DNA of 32,811 nucleotides from Lentimicrobium sp. (GTDB lineage Bacteria > Bacteroidota > Bacteroidia > Bacteroidales > Lentimicrobiaceae): assembly GCA_023957275.1 (NCBI GenBank), contig JAMLHF010000050.1:1-32811 (forward strand), in the 5' to 3' direction. Within the stretch, counting starts at the first letter, position 1; every line of letters starts with the position of its first letter. Position numbers and translations under genes: made by a program. Of the stretch, positions 1 to 7,130 are shown one piece after another. The notes beneath the pieces were generated by a model. The model did no database searches. It was not told the origin of the DNA and was given only the letters and a program-made list of their open reading frames with translations.

Positions 1-39
1 TATCCTGAAAGAAATGTTCTGATCCAACAATAGCTTCAT
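1..39 (-). CDS. DUF5615 PIN-like toxin, N-terminal fragment (cut by window edge)
   Basis: Only the first 13 codons lie inside the window; read on the minus strand they give MKLLLDQNISFRI. This matches the usual opening of DUF5615 (PIN-like, Mut7-C related) proteins, whose early Asp (here D6) belongs to the predicted nuclease site. The ATG overlaps the TGA of the DUF433 gene by 4 nt (ATGA), the normal arrangement for this pair and a sign of translational coupling. The family assignment rests on a short N-terminus plus the DUF433 partner, so the family is likely but activity cannot be judged. Confidence 0.6.
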   Translation of the reverse strand, partial: MKLLLDQNISFRI

Positions 40-260
40 TCCGAAACCTGAAGTTTACGCTCCCTGTCGGAAGCAAACAGTAAGCATGCCCTGATGTCTT
101 CCTTCGTCAACTCAGGGTAATCGGCCAGAATGTCTTCGAATGACATGCCTGATCCCAGCCATCCGAGTACGTCAGACACACTGATACGGGTATCCCTGAT
201 GCAGGGTTTGCCAAATCTTTTAGATGCGCTTATGCGGATAATCCGATTGTACTTCTTCAT
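36..260 (-). CDS. DUF433 family antitoxin-like protein
   Basis: This 74-residue protein matches the DUF433 (VapB-like) family: an N-terminal strand region, the motif GKPCIRDTRISVSDVL at about residues 17-32 and a winged-helix-like C-terminal half with YPELTKEDIRACL at about 48-60. DUF433 proteins are usually encoded just upstream of DUF5615 PIN-like proteins and are regarded as antitoxins that bind DNA and neutralise the partner. The stop codon overlaps the partner's start by 4 nt. A TACCTTTG box ends only 4 nt before the ATG, so the transcript may be nearly leaderless. The antitoxin role is inferred from family and gene order. Confidence 0.82.
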   Translation of the reverse strand: MKKYNRIIRISASKRFGKPCIRDTRISVSDVLGWLGSGMSFEDILADYPELTKEDIRACLLFASDRERKLQVSE

Positions 261-264
261 ATTC

Positions 265-272
265 CAAAGGTA
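265..272 (-). promoter_or_regulatory. Putative -7 box TACCTTTG of the DUF433/DUF5615 operon
   Basis: Read on the minus strand the sequence is TACCTTTG, matching the Bacteroidota TAnnTTTG element. It lies 4 nt before the DUF433 ATG, which would place the transcription start at or very near the start codon. No TTG is seen at the usual upstream distance. Confidence 0.4.
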
Positions 273-466
273 CTAATAATCTGATTTGTAAAACGAATCA
301 GCGTGAATTACAGTATAAGATTTCCGGTAATTCTTTTTGAAATTGCCTGGGAAACAACATAATACCTCTAATTCAGTGTGCCGGTGATGGTTCCGGATTG
401 TTGTTTGCCGCCTGATCCCTTGAAGGGTTGACTTTCTGCGACAGCTTCTGTCAGAAAAGTTGAGGT

Positions 467-1759
467 CTATTGCCTGGGCTTCAGGTAGCGGTTATACAAC
501 AGCAGCCCGATAATGGTGGCGACGCCTATCATACTGAAGATAAACCACAGCAGCCCGGGGCGTCCCATACCGTCGACAAATTTCACATAAAGCGTGGCGC
601 CGAGTATGCCGCCAATGCCGCTGCCGATGACTCCGTAAAGGAAAGAGTAGCCCAGGTAAAGCGCCTTTTTGTCGGGCGGGGCAATCAGTCCGATGTAGGA
701 GATAAATTTCGGGTGGGCGGTCATCTCGCCGATGGAAAATATAATCAGTCCGGCAACAAATACCCAGGCATAGGTACTGATGGCCAGTATGCCCATTCCC
801 AGCGTCCCCAGCGCGATTCCCGTGATCATGGTGGGCAGGGCGGGGGTTTTCTTTACAATGGAAGAGACCAGTAGCTGCAACGCGATGATGGCCCCCGCAT
901 TGACCACCGTTACATGCTCGGCTTCAAACTTCCAGGAGGGGTTGCTGACAAACAGCCCCAGAAAACTGTTGATGGCATTGTTTACCGGTGTCATGTCCAT
1001 GTAATCGGTCAGGTACCAGAGTATGGTATCGAACATCTGGAAATAGAGAATCCAGAAACCGCTGTATATCACGATCATCAGCACAAAGCGATAATCCTTC
1101 AGCACCAGCAGAATGCCTTTCAGCACTTCCGCGAGGGGCTTGGTATTGGCCGGGCGGGGCGGCTCTTTGTAAACGAACAGGTTGAGCAGCAGCATGGAGC
1201 CCGTACCCACGGCAGCCATAATGAAAATATAATTCCATCCTATCCCTTTCAGGAAAGGTACCAGAATAAGCGGGAAAATAAATGCCCCCAGGTTGATCGA
1301 CCAGTAAAAGATGCCGAATCCCAGGCCTGAATTGCTTTCGTCGGTTACTCGGGCGATGGTCCCCGAAATCACCGGTTTGAAGAACCCGGCCCCGATGGCC
1401 ATCAGGATAAGGCTCATAAATACAAGAACGTAGGAGGAGGAGAGGCTGGTAAAAAAGTAACCGGCGCTCATCACCGTAAAGGCCATCATCAGCGTACGGC
1501 GGTAACCGAAGCGGTCGGCCAGCGCCCCCGAAAGTATGGGCAGCAGGTACAGCAGCGGCGTAATGGTGCTTTTGATTACCCCCACGCCTTCCTTGCTGAA
1601 ACCCAGTCCGCCATCGCCCACCGAAGTGACGAGGTAAACCGAAAGTACCGACATCACACCGTAGTAAGAGCCTCTTTCGAAAAACTCCATCACGATGGCT
1701 GTCCAGAAATTACGCGGGAAGGACTTGAAACCCGATTTGTTTGCAGGGGTGCTGTTCAT
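467..1759 (-). CDS. MFS transporter, POT/PTR-like
   Basis: This 430-residue, very hydrophobic protein has about 12 predicted membrane helices. Near residues 25-34 it carries EFFERGSYYG, matching the ExxER..YYG motif of helix 1 in proton-dependent oligopeptide transporters. A following DRFGYRR loop (around 82-88) is the MFS loop 2-3 signature. It probably sits in the inner membrane and imports a small peptide or related solute with protons. The substrate cannot be read from the sequence, and it could be a non-peptide MFS member. The gene has its own well-formed promoter and stands alone. The start ATG at 1759 fits the N-terminal cytoplasmic stretch before helix 1. Confidence 0.82.
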   Translation of the reverse strand: MNSTPANKSGFKSFPRNFWTAIVMEFFERGSYYGVMSVLSVYLVTSVGDGGLGFSKEGVGVIKSTITPLLYLLPILSGALADRFGYRRTLMMAFTVMSAGYFFTSLSSSYVLVFMSLILMAIGAGFFKPVISGTIARVTDESNSGLGFGIFYWSINLGAFIFPLILVPFLKGIGWNYIFIMAAVGTGSMLLLNLFVYKEPPRPANTKPLAEVLKGILLVLKDYRFVLMIVIYSGFWILYFQMFDTILWYLTDYMDMTPVNNAINSFLGLFVSNPSWKFEAEHVTVVNAGAIIALQLLVSSIVKKTPALPTMITGIALGTLGMGILAISTYAWVFVAGLIIFSIGEMTAHPKFISYIGLIAPPDKKALYLGYSFLYGVIGSGIGGILGATLYVKFVDGMGRPGLLWFIFSMIGVATIIGLLLYNRYLKPRQ

Positions 1760-1781
1760 GCCTGAAAATTTGAGTGATGCG

Positions 1782-1811
1782 CAAAAATAGGAATTTGCCG
1801 GTAATATTCAA
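1782..1811 (-). promoter_or_regulatory. Promoter of the MFS gene (TTG-N19-TATTTTTG)
   Basis: On the minus strand a TTG (1811-1809) is followed by exactly 19 nt and TATTTTTG (1789-1782), a textbook Bacteroidota sigma-ABfr-type promoter. The predicted start of transcription is about 15 nt upstream of the ATG. Confidence 0.7.
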
Positions 1812-2060
1812 CGGTATGCGGAATTCAGGCAGAAGCCGGGGTTTATCAAAGGTCAGGTATTCGCAGGCCACCAAAACACGGAAACACAAAAAATCACTGG
1901 TATCTTTATACAGCCGGGAAGCTGGGGTCCTCCTGTCCGGTCATTTAAATTTTAAATCAGAAATTTCCGGAAAGAGTTTAAAAAGTCCGGGAAACCTGGC
2001 ATTCTGCTTTTGGACCAGCAGGGTGCCTCAGATTGGCAATACGGAAACCTGCGGCTTTTT
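1812..2060. other. Intergenic region with a common Bacteroidota A/C-rich spacer motif
   Basis: No gene is convincing between the MFS promoter and the aspartate kinase stop. Positions 1866-1895 hold an A/C-rich stretch (core CACGGAAACACAAAAAA) of a type often seen in intergenic DNA of this phylum. Its reverse-sense relative appears at 23850-23862. No terminator hairpin with a T-run was seen. Confidence 0.4.
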
Positions 2061-3332
2061 TTATTTTGATTTTTGGGATTCAACCACCAGCTGCACCGTA
2101 AGCCGGCTTTTCTGCTCCAGCAGCACCGGGCGCTTGTTCACGATTTTATCGGTGATCTTTTTGTTGTAGTAACGTATGGTAATCAGTTCAAGTCCGCGGT
2201 TGTACTTCACCCGAAAATCGCCGCTGAGGGCCTTGAAGAGCCGGTTCAGCTTGTCGGGATGGTCGTCGATACAGATGGAAAAACTGATGGCTGAATTCTG
2301 CATCAGGTTGATGCGGATGCCCATGTGCGAAAGCAGTCCGAAAATGGTGTGCAGCCCGTCTTCAGCGATAAATGAAAAGTCGTTGGGTGAGACGGAGACC
2401 AGCACCTGTTCTTTTTTAACGATATAGCAGGGAGTATTCAGCGGCTGATCTTCGAAACTGTGGATCAGGGTTCCTTTTTCCTCCGGTTTTTCAAAGGACT
2501 TCACGTATAGCGGAATATTCTTGTTCTGCAGCGGCTGTATGGTTTTCGGATGTATGACCGAAGCCCCGAAATACGCCAGCTCGATGGCGTCGCGGTAGGA
2601 GATGCGGTCGAGCAGCACGGTGTCGTCGAAGTGGCGGGGGTCGGCATTCAGTACACCGGGCACATCCTTCCAGATAATCATTTCACCGGCATCGAGGGCG
2701 TAGGCAAAGATGGCCGCGCTGAAGTCGGAACCTTCCCTGCCGAGGGTTACCGGGTGGCCGTTGGCACTGCTGCCGATGAATCCCTGGGTGATGGTAACCT
2801 GGGCAAACTGCTCAGGGTTGGATTCATCGAAGGCTGCACGGATTTTCCCGGAAGTTTCTTCCCAGCTCACCCGGGCATTGCGGTAGGCCTCGTTGGTAAT
2901 CAGCACCTTGCGGGCGTCGAGTTCCTGGTTGGTCAATCCGCTGAGATTGAGATAGTCGCTTACGATGGCGGTCGACATCAGCTCTCCGTTTGAAACCACC
3001 AGGTCGTAGGCGGCATCGTAAAGGGCCGGAGGAGCCGACTGCAGCAGTTGCCTGATTTCACGGATAATCAGCTTAAGCTGCTTGGAACCTGCACCGTTGA
3101 GCTCTTTTGAAATATCCATATGAAATGTTTCAATTTCATTAAGCAGGGTAATGGCTGCCATATCCTGTTTTATCCAGGCATCCGCCACCGCTTCAAGGGC
3201 GTTGGTCGTTTTACCCATTGCTGACAGGACAACACACAGCCTTTCTCCGTTGTAATGAGAAAGAATCTCCCTGACATTTTTGACTGAAGCAGCATCTTTT
3301 ACGGATGCACCGCCAAATTTGAATACTTTCAT
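2061..3332 (-). CDS. lysC: Aspartate kinase (monofunctional)
   Basis: This 423-residue protein phosphorylates L-aspartate to aspartyl-4-phosphate, the first step toward lysine, threonine, methionine and diaminopimelate. The N-terminus MKVFKFGGASV is the aspartokinase signature. The kinase (amino-acid kinase fold) domain runs to about residue 260 and includes TLGREGSDFSAAIFA (substrate/ATP region, about 196-210) and WKDVPGVLNADPR (about 221-233). The C-terminal 130 residues look like tandem ACT domains for allosteric control by end products. No homoserine dehydrogenase domain is attached. It is divergent from fbp across 200 bp. The gene symbol is generic; which isoenzyme it is cannot be told. 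Confidence 0.92.
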   Translation of the reverse strand: MKVFKFGGASVKDAASVKNVREILSHYNGERLCVVLSAMGKTTNALEAVADAWIKQDMAAITLLNEIETFHMDISKELNGAGSKQLKLIIREIRQLLQSAPPALYDAAYDLVVSNGELMSTAIVSDYLNLSGLTNQELDARKVLITNEAYRNARVSWEETSGKIRAAFDESNPEQFAQVTITQGFIGSSANGHPVTLGREGSDFSAAIFAYALDAGEMIIWKDVPGVLNADPRHFDDTVLLDRISYRDAIELAYFGASVIHPKTIQPLQNKNIPLYVKSFEKPEEKGTLIHSFEDQPLNTPCYIVKKEQVLVSVSPNDFSFIAEDGLHTIFGLLSHMGIRINLMQNSAISFSICIDDHPDKLNRLFKALSGDFRVKYNRGLELITIRYYNKKITDKIVNKRPVLLEQKSRLTVQLVVESQKSK

Positions 3333-3351
3333 ACACCAAGGTTTGATGACG

Positions 3352-3359
3352 CAAAAGTA
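3352..3359 (-). promoter_or_regulatory. Putative -7 box TACTTTTG of the aspartate kinase gene
   Basis: On the minus strand the sequence reads TACTTTTG, fitting TAnnTTTG, and lies 19 nt before the ATG. The region 19-21 nt further upstream has only TTT rather than TTG, so the -33 element is weak. The rest of the 3333-3532 spacer contains nothing further that is convincing apart from a TAACTTTC near-match at 3447-3454 facing fbp. Confidence 0.45.
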
Positions 3360-3532
3360 CTTAATTTGTGAGGATGAATGAAAAACATATGATGAACGAA
3401 GGTTTGCAGGCAGCGAAATTAGTCATGTTTAATCAGCGATTCTTCTTAACTTTCGCCCGGATATGAACCGGCCTGACGATTTACAGACGGATTCCCGGAA
3501 TTTTTTGGTTTAAGTCACAAACACATCATAAA

Positions 3533-4528
3533 ATGAAGACCCTTATTCAGTTTATTTCCGAAAAGCAGGCTGATTTCCCCTTCGCTACCGGTGAATTTAC
3601 CCGTTTACTCAACGACATCGGCATAGCCGCCAAGCTGGTGAACCGGGAAGTCAACAAGGCCGGACTGGCCGATATCAACGGATATTTCGGGCAGCAGAAT
3701 GTACAGGGCGAGGATCAGAAGAAACTGGATGTGTTTGCCAATGATTGCTTTCTTACGGCCATGAGGCACGGAGGAATGGTTTGTGCCGTAGCCTCCGAGG
3801 AGAATGATGAGTTGTATACTTACGACAATGCCTTTTCGCAGAAAGGGAAGTACGTTGTGGCCATGGATCCGCTTGATGGTTCGTCCAACATCGAGGTAAA
3901 TGTGCCCATAGGTACCATCTTTTCCATTTACCGGCGCAAAAGCGAATCGGGGCCCGGAACCGTTGAGGATCTTCTGCAACCCGGCAACCGGCAGATTGCG
4001 GCCGGATATATTATTTACGGCTCATCCACCATGTTGGTTTATACCACCGGGCATGGCGTGAATGGCTTTACGCTGGACCCGTCGGTAGGCCTTTTCCTGC
4101 TTTCGCATCCCGAAATGACCATCCCTGAAGGAGGGAATATATATTCCATCAACGAGGCAAATTACATTTATTTTCATGAGGGGGTCAAGCAATACATCAA
4201 ATTCTGCCAGCAGGATGACCCGGCTACACTCCGGCCTTATACCACACGTTACATCGGTTCACTGGTCTCCGATTTTCACCGGAACCTGATCCGGGGCGGC
4301 ATATACATTTACCCCGGTACTTTGAAGAATCCCAACGGAAAACTGAGGCTGCTCTATGAATGCAATCCCATTGCATTTCTGGCTGAGCAGGCGGGAGGCA
4401 AAGCCTCAACCGGGTATGAACGCATCCTCGATATACAGCCCGAAAGTCTGCATCAGCGCGTGCCATTTTTTGTCGGAACGCGCCATATGGTAGAAAAAGC
4501 GGAAGAATTCATGCGGAAAAATGCCTGA
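3533..4528 (+). CDS. fbp: Class 1 fructose-1,6-bisphosphatase
   Basis: Fructose-1,6-bisphosphatase hydrolyses fructose 1,6-bisphosphate to fructose 6-phosphate in gluconeogenesis, in the cytoplasm. The 331-residue length is typical of class 1. The metal-binding acidic residues are present: EEND around 89-92 and the DPLDGSS motif at 112-118. The C-terminal sugar-phosphate site is seen as [21 protein letters not shown], a class 1 hallmark. The start ATG follows an AT-rich leader; a near-match to the -7 consensus (TAACTTTC, 3447-3454) lies about 80 nt upstream. It converges on the response regulator gene with only 16 nt between stops. pgi, which uses its product, lies 2.6 kb away. Confidence 0.96.
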   Translation: MKTLIQFISEKQADFPFATGEFTRLLNDIGIAAKLVNREVNKAGLADINGYFGQQNVQGEDQKKLDVFANDCFLTAMRHGGMVCAVASEENDELYTYDNAFSQKGKYVVAMDPLDGSSNIEVNVPIGTIFSIYRRKSESGPGTVEDLLQPGNRQIAAGYIIYGSSTMLVYTTGHGVNGFTLDPSVGLFLLSHPEMTIPEGGNIYSINEANYIYFHEGVKQYIKFCQQDDPATLRPYTTRYIGSLVSDFHRNLIRGGIYIYPGTLKNPNGKLRLLYECNPIAFLAEQAGGKASTGYERILDIQPESLHQRVPFFVGTRHMVEKAEEFMRKNA

Positions 4529-4539
4529 ACCCGGGCAGC

Positions 4540-4560
4540 CGTTGTTAGTCTTTAACAACG
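4540..4560. terminator. Hairpin between convergent fbp and rprY-like genes
   Basis: CGTTGTTA (4540-4547) and TAACAACG (4553-4560) form a perfect 8-bp stem with a 5-nt loop. The hairpin contains the stop codon of the response regulator gene (4545-4547). There is no long T-run, so it is a plausible but weak bidirectional terminator. Confidence 0.4.
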
Positions 4561-5237
4561 AGCTTGAATCCGATTCCGTGAACATTGATCAGTTCAACGT
4601 TGTCGTCGCCCTTCAGGTATTTGCGTAATTTGGCAATATAAACATCCATGCTTCTGGCGTTGAAATAGCTGTCGTCCTGCCATATCTTGTTCAGCGCATA
4701 ACTCCGGTCAAGCACTTCATTGATGTTTTCGCACAAAAGCCTGAGCAGTTCATTTTCCTTCGAGGTAAGCCGGTGTTCCTGCCCGTCGCGGGTAAGTATC
4801 TGCCTGTTGTAGTCAAGGGTAAAGGAGCCGATGCCGAAGATTTTGCCCCCCTGGGTGCTGTAACCGGCACGCCTGAGAATGGCTTCGATGCGCAGCAGCA
4901 GTTCTTCCATGCTGAAGGGCTTGGTGAGGTAATCGTCAGCCCCGGCCTGAAACCCTTTCAGTTTATCTTCTTCGAGGGATTTTGCCGTAAGGAAAAGGAT
5001 CGGGATATTACGGTCAACCTGCCTGATTTCACGGGCAAGGGTAAAACCATCCTTTACCGGCATCATCACATCTACAATACAGAAATCAAACTGCTCTTTC
5101 GAAAAAAGCTCAAAGGCCTCCTGTCCGTTTACTACCAGTCGGGTGGAATAACCTTTGGCATCCAGGTATGATTTGAGGATATTGCCCAGGTTACGGTCAT
5201 CCTCAGCCAGCAAAATCCTTGTTTTTTCCTTTTCCAT
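4545..5237 (-). CDS. rprY: OmpR/PhoB-type response regulator, RprY-like
   Basis: This 230-residue two-component regulator has an N-terminal receiver domain (about 6-120) with the acidic cluster EDD at 12-14, phospho-acceptor D56 in CIVDVMMP, T84 and K106. A C-terminal winged-helix DNA-binding domain (about 130-228) contains LTSKENELLRLLCEN. Overall length and receiver sequence closely resemble RprY of Bacteroides. It lies 42 nt downstream of its sensor kinase gene and is surely co-transcribed with it. Phased TTAAC repeats upstream of the kinase gene are a candidate binding site for this protein (autoregulation, inferred). The assignment as an OmpR-family regulator is firm; equivalence to RprY is likely. 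Confidence 0.9.
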   Translation of the reverse strand: MEKEKTRILLAEDDRNLGNILKSYLDAKGYSTRLVVNGQEAFELFSKEQFDFCIVDVMMPVKDGFTLAREIRQVDRNIPILFLTAKSLEEDKLKGFQAGADDYLTKPFSMEELLLRIEAILRRAGYSTQGGKIFGIGSFTLDYNRQILTRDGQEHRLTSKENELLRLLCENINEVLDRSYALNKIWQDDSYFNARSMDVYIAKLRKYLKGDDNVELINVHGIGFKLVVKD

Positions 5238-5279
5238 AGCTTTACACTTTAATAACAGATTTCAGGGGATCTTATCCCT

Positions 5280-6845
5280 TTATTTTTCACCCGAAGGCAG
5301 CCATACCCGGAAGGTTGAGCCTTTTCCGGGTTCACTTTCAACACTCACTTCGCCTTCATGTTTTTCGACAATAAATTTAACATAACTCAGCCCGAGACCA
5401 AAACCTTTTACGTTATGCACATCGCCGGTTGGCACACGGTAGAGTTTATCGAATATTTTTTTCTGATTTGCTTTACTGATGCCTGTGCCATTGTCGGTAA
5501 TGCTGATCAGCAAACCGTTGTTCCTGTTTTCGGTTGCGATGGTAATCAGCGGTTTTTTAGGGGTATATTTATTGGCATTGTCAAGCAGGTTGTTGATCAT
5601 ATTGGTCACATGCACCCTGTCGGCCAGTATTACCGGGTTTTGTGCATTCAGCAAGGGGGTAATGCTTCCGTCGCGGATCTGCACCTGTATGGCGATCTTG
5701 CGGACAATGTCGGAGATCACTTCGTGGAGGTCCGTTCTTTCTTTGCGGAGATTGAGCTGTCCTTTTTCAAGGATGGCTGTCTGCAGGATTTTTTCAGCCA
5801 GCACGCCCAGCCGTTTGTTTTCCTGACTGATGATGTCGATGTAGGAGTGCAGCAGGTCTTCTGTTTTCGGGACATCGGGGTCGTTCAGCACCTCACAGGC
5901 CAGCGATACTGTTGAAATGGGGGTTTTGAACTCATGGGTCATGTTATTGATAAAATCATTCTTCATTTCCGAGAGTTTCTTCTGCCGGAAAATGGCAATG
6001 ATCACGACGGCAAAAGCGATCACGATCAGCAGCATCAATCCGCCGGAGATCATCAGCATACCGCTCATCTGCAGCACCAGGTAACGGGTTTGTTTGGGGA
6101 AGTGGATCAGCAGATAGTCTCCGGTAGGGTATCCGTTTCCTGCAAACATCGGGAAGAATAACCCTTCATCCATCAAAGTCTTCCGGAATGATGCGTTTTT
6201 CTCAAGTACCATGATATTTCTGCCTTCGCTGAAAACCCCGAACTCGTATTCTGCATTGATCCCTTTTGCTTTAAGCGCCATGTTGATAAGGGTGTCGAGC
6301 TGACCCTTGGTAACCCTGCTTTCGATGTTAGGGGTAAAAGGAGAGTTGAACATCTCATCAAACACCTGGTTAAGCAGGAAAGCTTTCTTCCGGTTCAGTT
6401 GCCTGGCCCTTTCGCTCAGATCGGAACGGACAATGGGCATGGAATCGGATCCCGGGAAATTTATGCGCGCTGAGTCAGATTTCTTAACCAGTTTCCATTG
6501 ATTATCCTCAAAAACTTCTCCCCATTCCTGTTGGCGCTGGTAGTTAAACGAGCCGCCGGCCTGTTCATCGTCAGGCATCCTGCCCGTTTCCTGAAAAATA
6601 AGATAATCGAGTGAATCAATTGCCCTGAGCAGGTTATTGTATTCTTTGTTTTTCTTCATCTGCCGGCTCATTTCAGCTTTCTCCAGCCGGCTCATCACAT
6701 CTCCCATGGCTTCGGCCACGCTGCGCTGAAACCCGGCTTCGCGCAGCTTCACCGCACTGCGTATCCAGTAGGTCTGTATACCCGTCAGTATGATAAGTGC
6801 TACCCCTACCAGTGCCGTAATCAGTATGATGTGACGTTTATTCAT
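5280..6845 (-). CDS. rprX: Sensor histidine kinase, RprX-like
   Basis: This 521-residue membrane sensor partners the adjacent response regulator. Helix 1 spans about residues 6-28, a periplasmic sensing region of about 225 residues follows, and helix 2 spans about 255-287. The HisKA domain has phospho-acceptor H304 in NNMTHEFKTPIS. The catalytic domain shows an N box (NNLLDNANKYTP), a G1 box (DNGTGIS) and a G2 box (GFGLGLSYV), so both autokinase parts look intact. There is no HAMP domain between helix 2 and HisKA. A TACCTTTG box only 4 nt before the ATG suggests a nearly leaderless mRNA. The signal sensed is unknown; length and layout match Bacteroides RprX. Confidence 0.9.
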   Translation of the reverse strand: MNKRHIILITALVGVALIILTGIQTYWIRSAVKLREAGFQRSVAEAMGDVMSRLEKAEMSRQMKKNKEYNNLLRAIDSLDYLIFQETGRMPDDEQAGGSFNYQRQQEWGEVFEDNQWKLVKKSDSARINFPGSDSMPIVRSDLSERARQLNRKKAFLLNQVFDEMFNSPFTPNIESRVTKGQLDTLINMALKAKGINAEYEFGVFSEGRNIMVLEKNASFRKTLMDEGLFFPMFAGNGYPTGDYLLIHFPKQTRYLVLQMSGMLMISGGLMLLIVIAFAVVIIAIFRQKKLSEMKNDFINNMTHEFKTPISTVSLACEVLNDPDVPKTEDLLHSYIDIISQENKRLGVLAEKILQTAILEKGQLNLRKERTDLHEVISDIVRKIAIQVQIRDGSITPLLNAQNPVILADRVHVTNMINNLLDNANKYTPKKPLITIATENRNNGLLISITDNGTGISKANQKKIFDKLYRVPTGDVHNVKGFGLGLSYVKFIVEKHEGEVSVESEPGKGSTFRVWLPSGEK

Positions 6846-6849
6846 ATGG

Positions 6850-6857
6850 CAAAGGTA
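6850..6857 (-). promoter_or_regulatory. Putative -7 box TACCTTTG of the rprXY-like operon
   Basis: The minus strand reads TACCTTTG and stands 4 nt before the kinase start codon, the same spacing as at the DUF433 gene. No TTG lies at the usual -33 distance, which suggests an activator-dependent promoter. Confidence 0.5.
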
Positions 6858-6863
6858 AGCGGG

Positions 6864-6882
6864 CTGAGGGCATAAACCTCAG
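6864..6882. promoter_or_regulatory. Inverted repeat CTGAGG-N7-CCTCAG upstream of rprX
   Basis: CTGAGG (6864-6869) and CCTCAG (6877-6882) form a perfect 6-bp dyad with a 7-nt centre, immediately upstream of the -7 box where a -33 element would be expected. It may be an operator; no function is proven. Confidence 0.35.
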
Positions 6883-6886
6883 TGCA

Positions 6887-6926
6887 TTAACAACTTTTAA
6901 CGTTTGTTGCATTTCGTTAACATTCC
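6887..6926. promoter_or_regulatory. Phased TTAAC direct repeats, candidate OmpR-family binding site
   Basis: TTAAC occurs at 6887, 6897 and 6917, and a degenerate TTGCA at 6907, giving four units spaced exactly 10 bp. Ten- or eleven-bp direct repeats are the usual binding pattern of OmpR/PhoB-type regulators, and such a regulator is encoded by the adjacent operon. The array sits between the divergent kinase promoter and the TAATTTTG box at 6944. Confidence 0.45.
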
Positions 6927-6943
6927 GCCCGGAGCTGATATTG

Positions 6944-6951
6944 TAATTTTG
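6944..6951 (+). promoter_or_regulatory. Putative -7 box TAATTTTG of the candidate small RNA or pgi leader
   Basis: TAATTTTG fits TAnnTTTG on the plus strand. The TTAAC repeat at 6917-6921 ends about 22 nt upstream, where a -33 element or an activator would sit; no TTG is found there. Confidence 0.4.
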
Positions 6952-6956
6952 CTTTG

Positions 6957-7079
6957 TGAAAAATACAACAGTAGTGTTCTGACCCTATTGTGTTTTGTTT
7001 TGGTGTGTTTTGTGTGTGTAAATGCTACCAAGTGTGTTGTGTTAAAAAGTGCAGTCTCCCCACAGGTCTGCACTTTTTT
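6957..7079 (+). ncRNA. Candidate small RNA (or pgi leader) in the rprX-pgi spacer
   Basis: A promoter-like TAATTTTG box (6944-6951) is followed about 130 nt later by a strong intrinsic terminator (7044-7079) with no credible protein between them. The stretch between is G/T-rich. AATACAACA (6962-6970) can pair with TGTTGTGTT (7035-7043; 9 bp with one G-U), closing a domain that abuts the terminator stem. An inner GTAG (6971-6974)/CTAC (7025-7028) helix is also possible. A second promoter-like box at 7094 can serve pgi alone. I do not recognise an Rfam family. It may instead be an attenuating leader of pgi. The ends are estimates. Confidence 0.38.
7044..7079 (+). terminator. Strong intrinsic terminator upstream of pgi
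   Basis: AAAAAGTGCAG (7044-7054) pairs perfectly with CTGCACTTTTT (7068-7078), an 11-bp stem with a 13-nt loop running into a T-run (7074-7079). The symmetric A/T flanks could also stop minus-strand transcripts. It is not at the end of any protein gene. Confidence 0.75.
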
Positions 7080-7093
7080 AATTTAGTCTGACG

Positions 7094-7101
7094 TATCTTT
7101 G
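7094..7101 (+). promoter_or_regulatory. Putative -7 box TATCTTTG of pgi
   Basis: TATCTTTG matches TAnnTTTG and lies 15 nt downstream of the orphan terminator and 29 nt before the pgi ATG. The usual upstream TTG is missing. Confidence 0.5.
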
Positions 7102-7130
7102 CCAAAACTTTTTCCAAACCTTTTTGAAAT

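Noticed and set aside
470-1330. Open frames antisense to the MFS transporter
   Set aside because: They are products of the GC-rich codon pattern of the real minus-strand gene, with no domain and no start signal.
6904-7086. A 60-codon Cys/Val-rich open frame on the plus strand between rprX-like and pgi genes
   Set aside because: It starts upstream of the promoter-like box and ends beyond the terminator stem. It has low-complexity G/T-driven composition and no coding signs; an RNA explains the region better.
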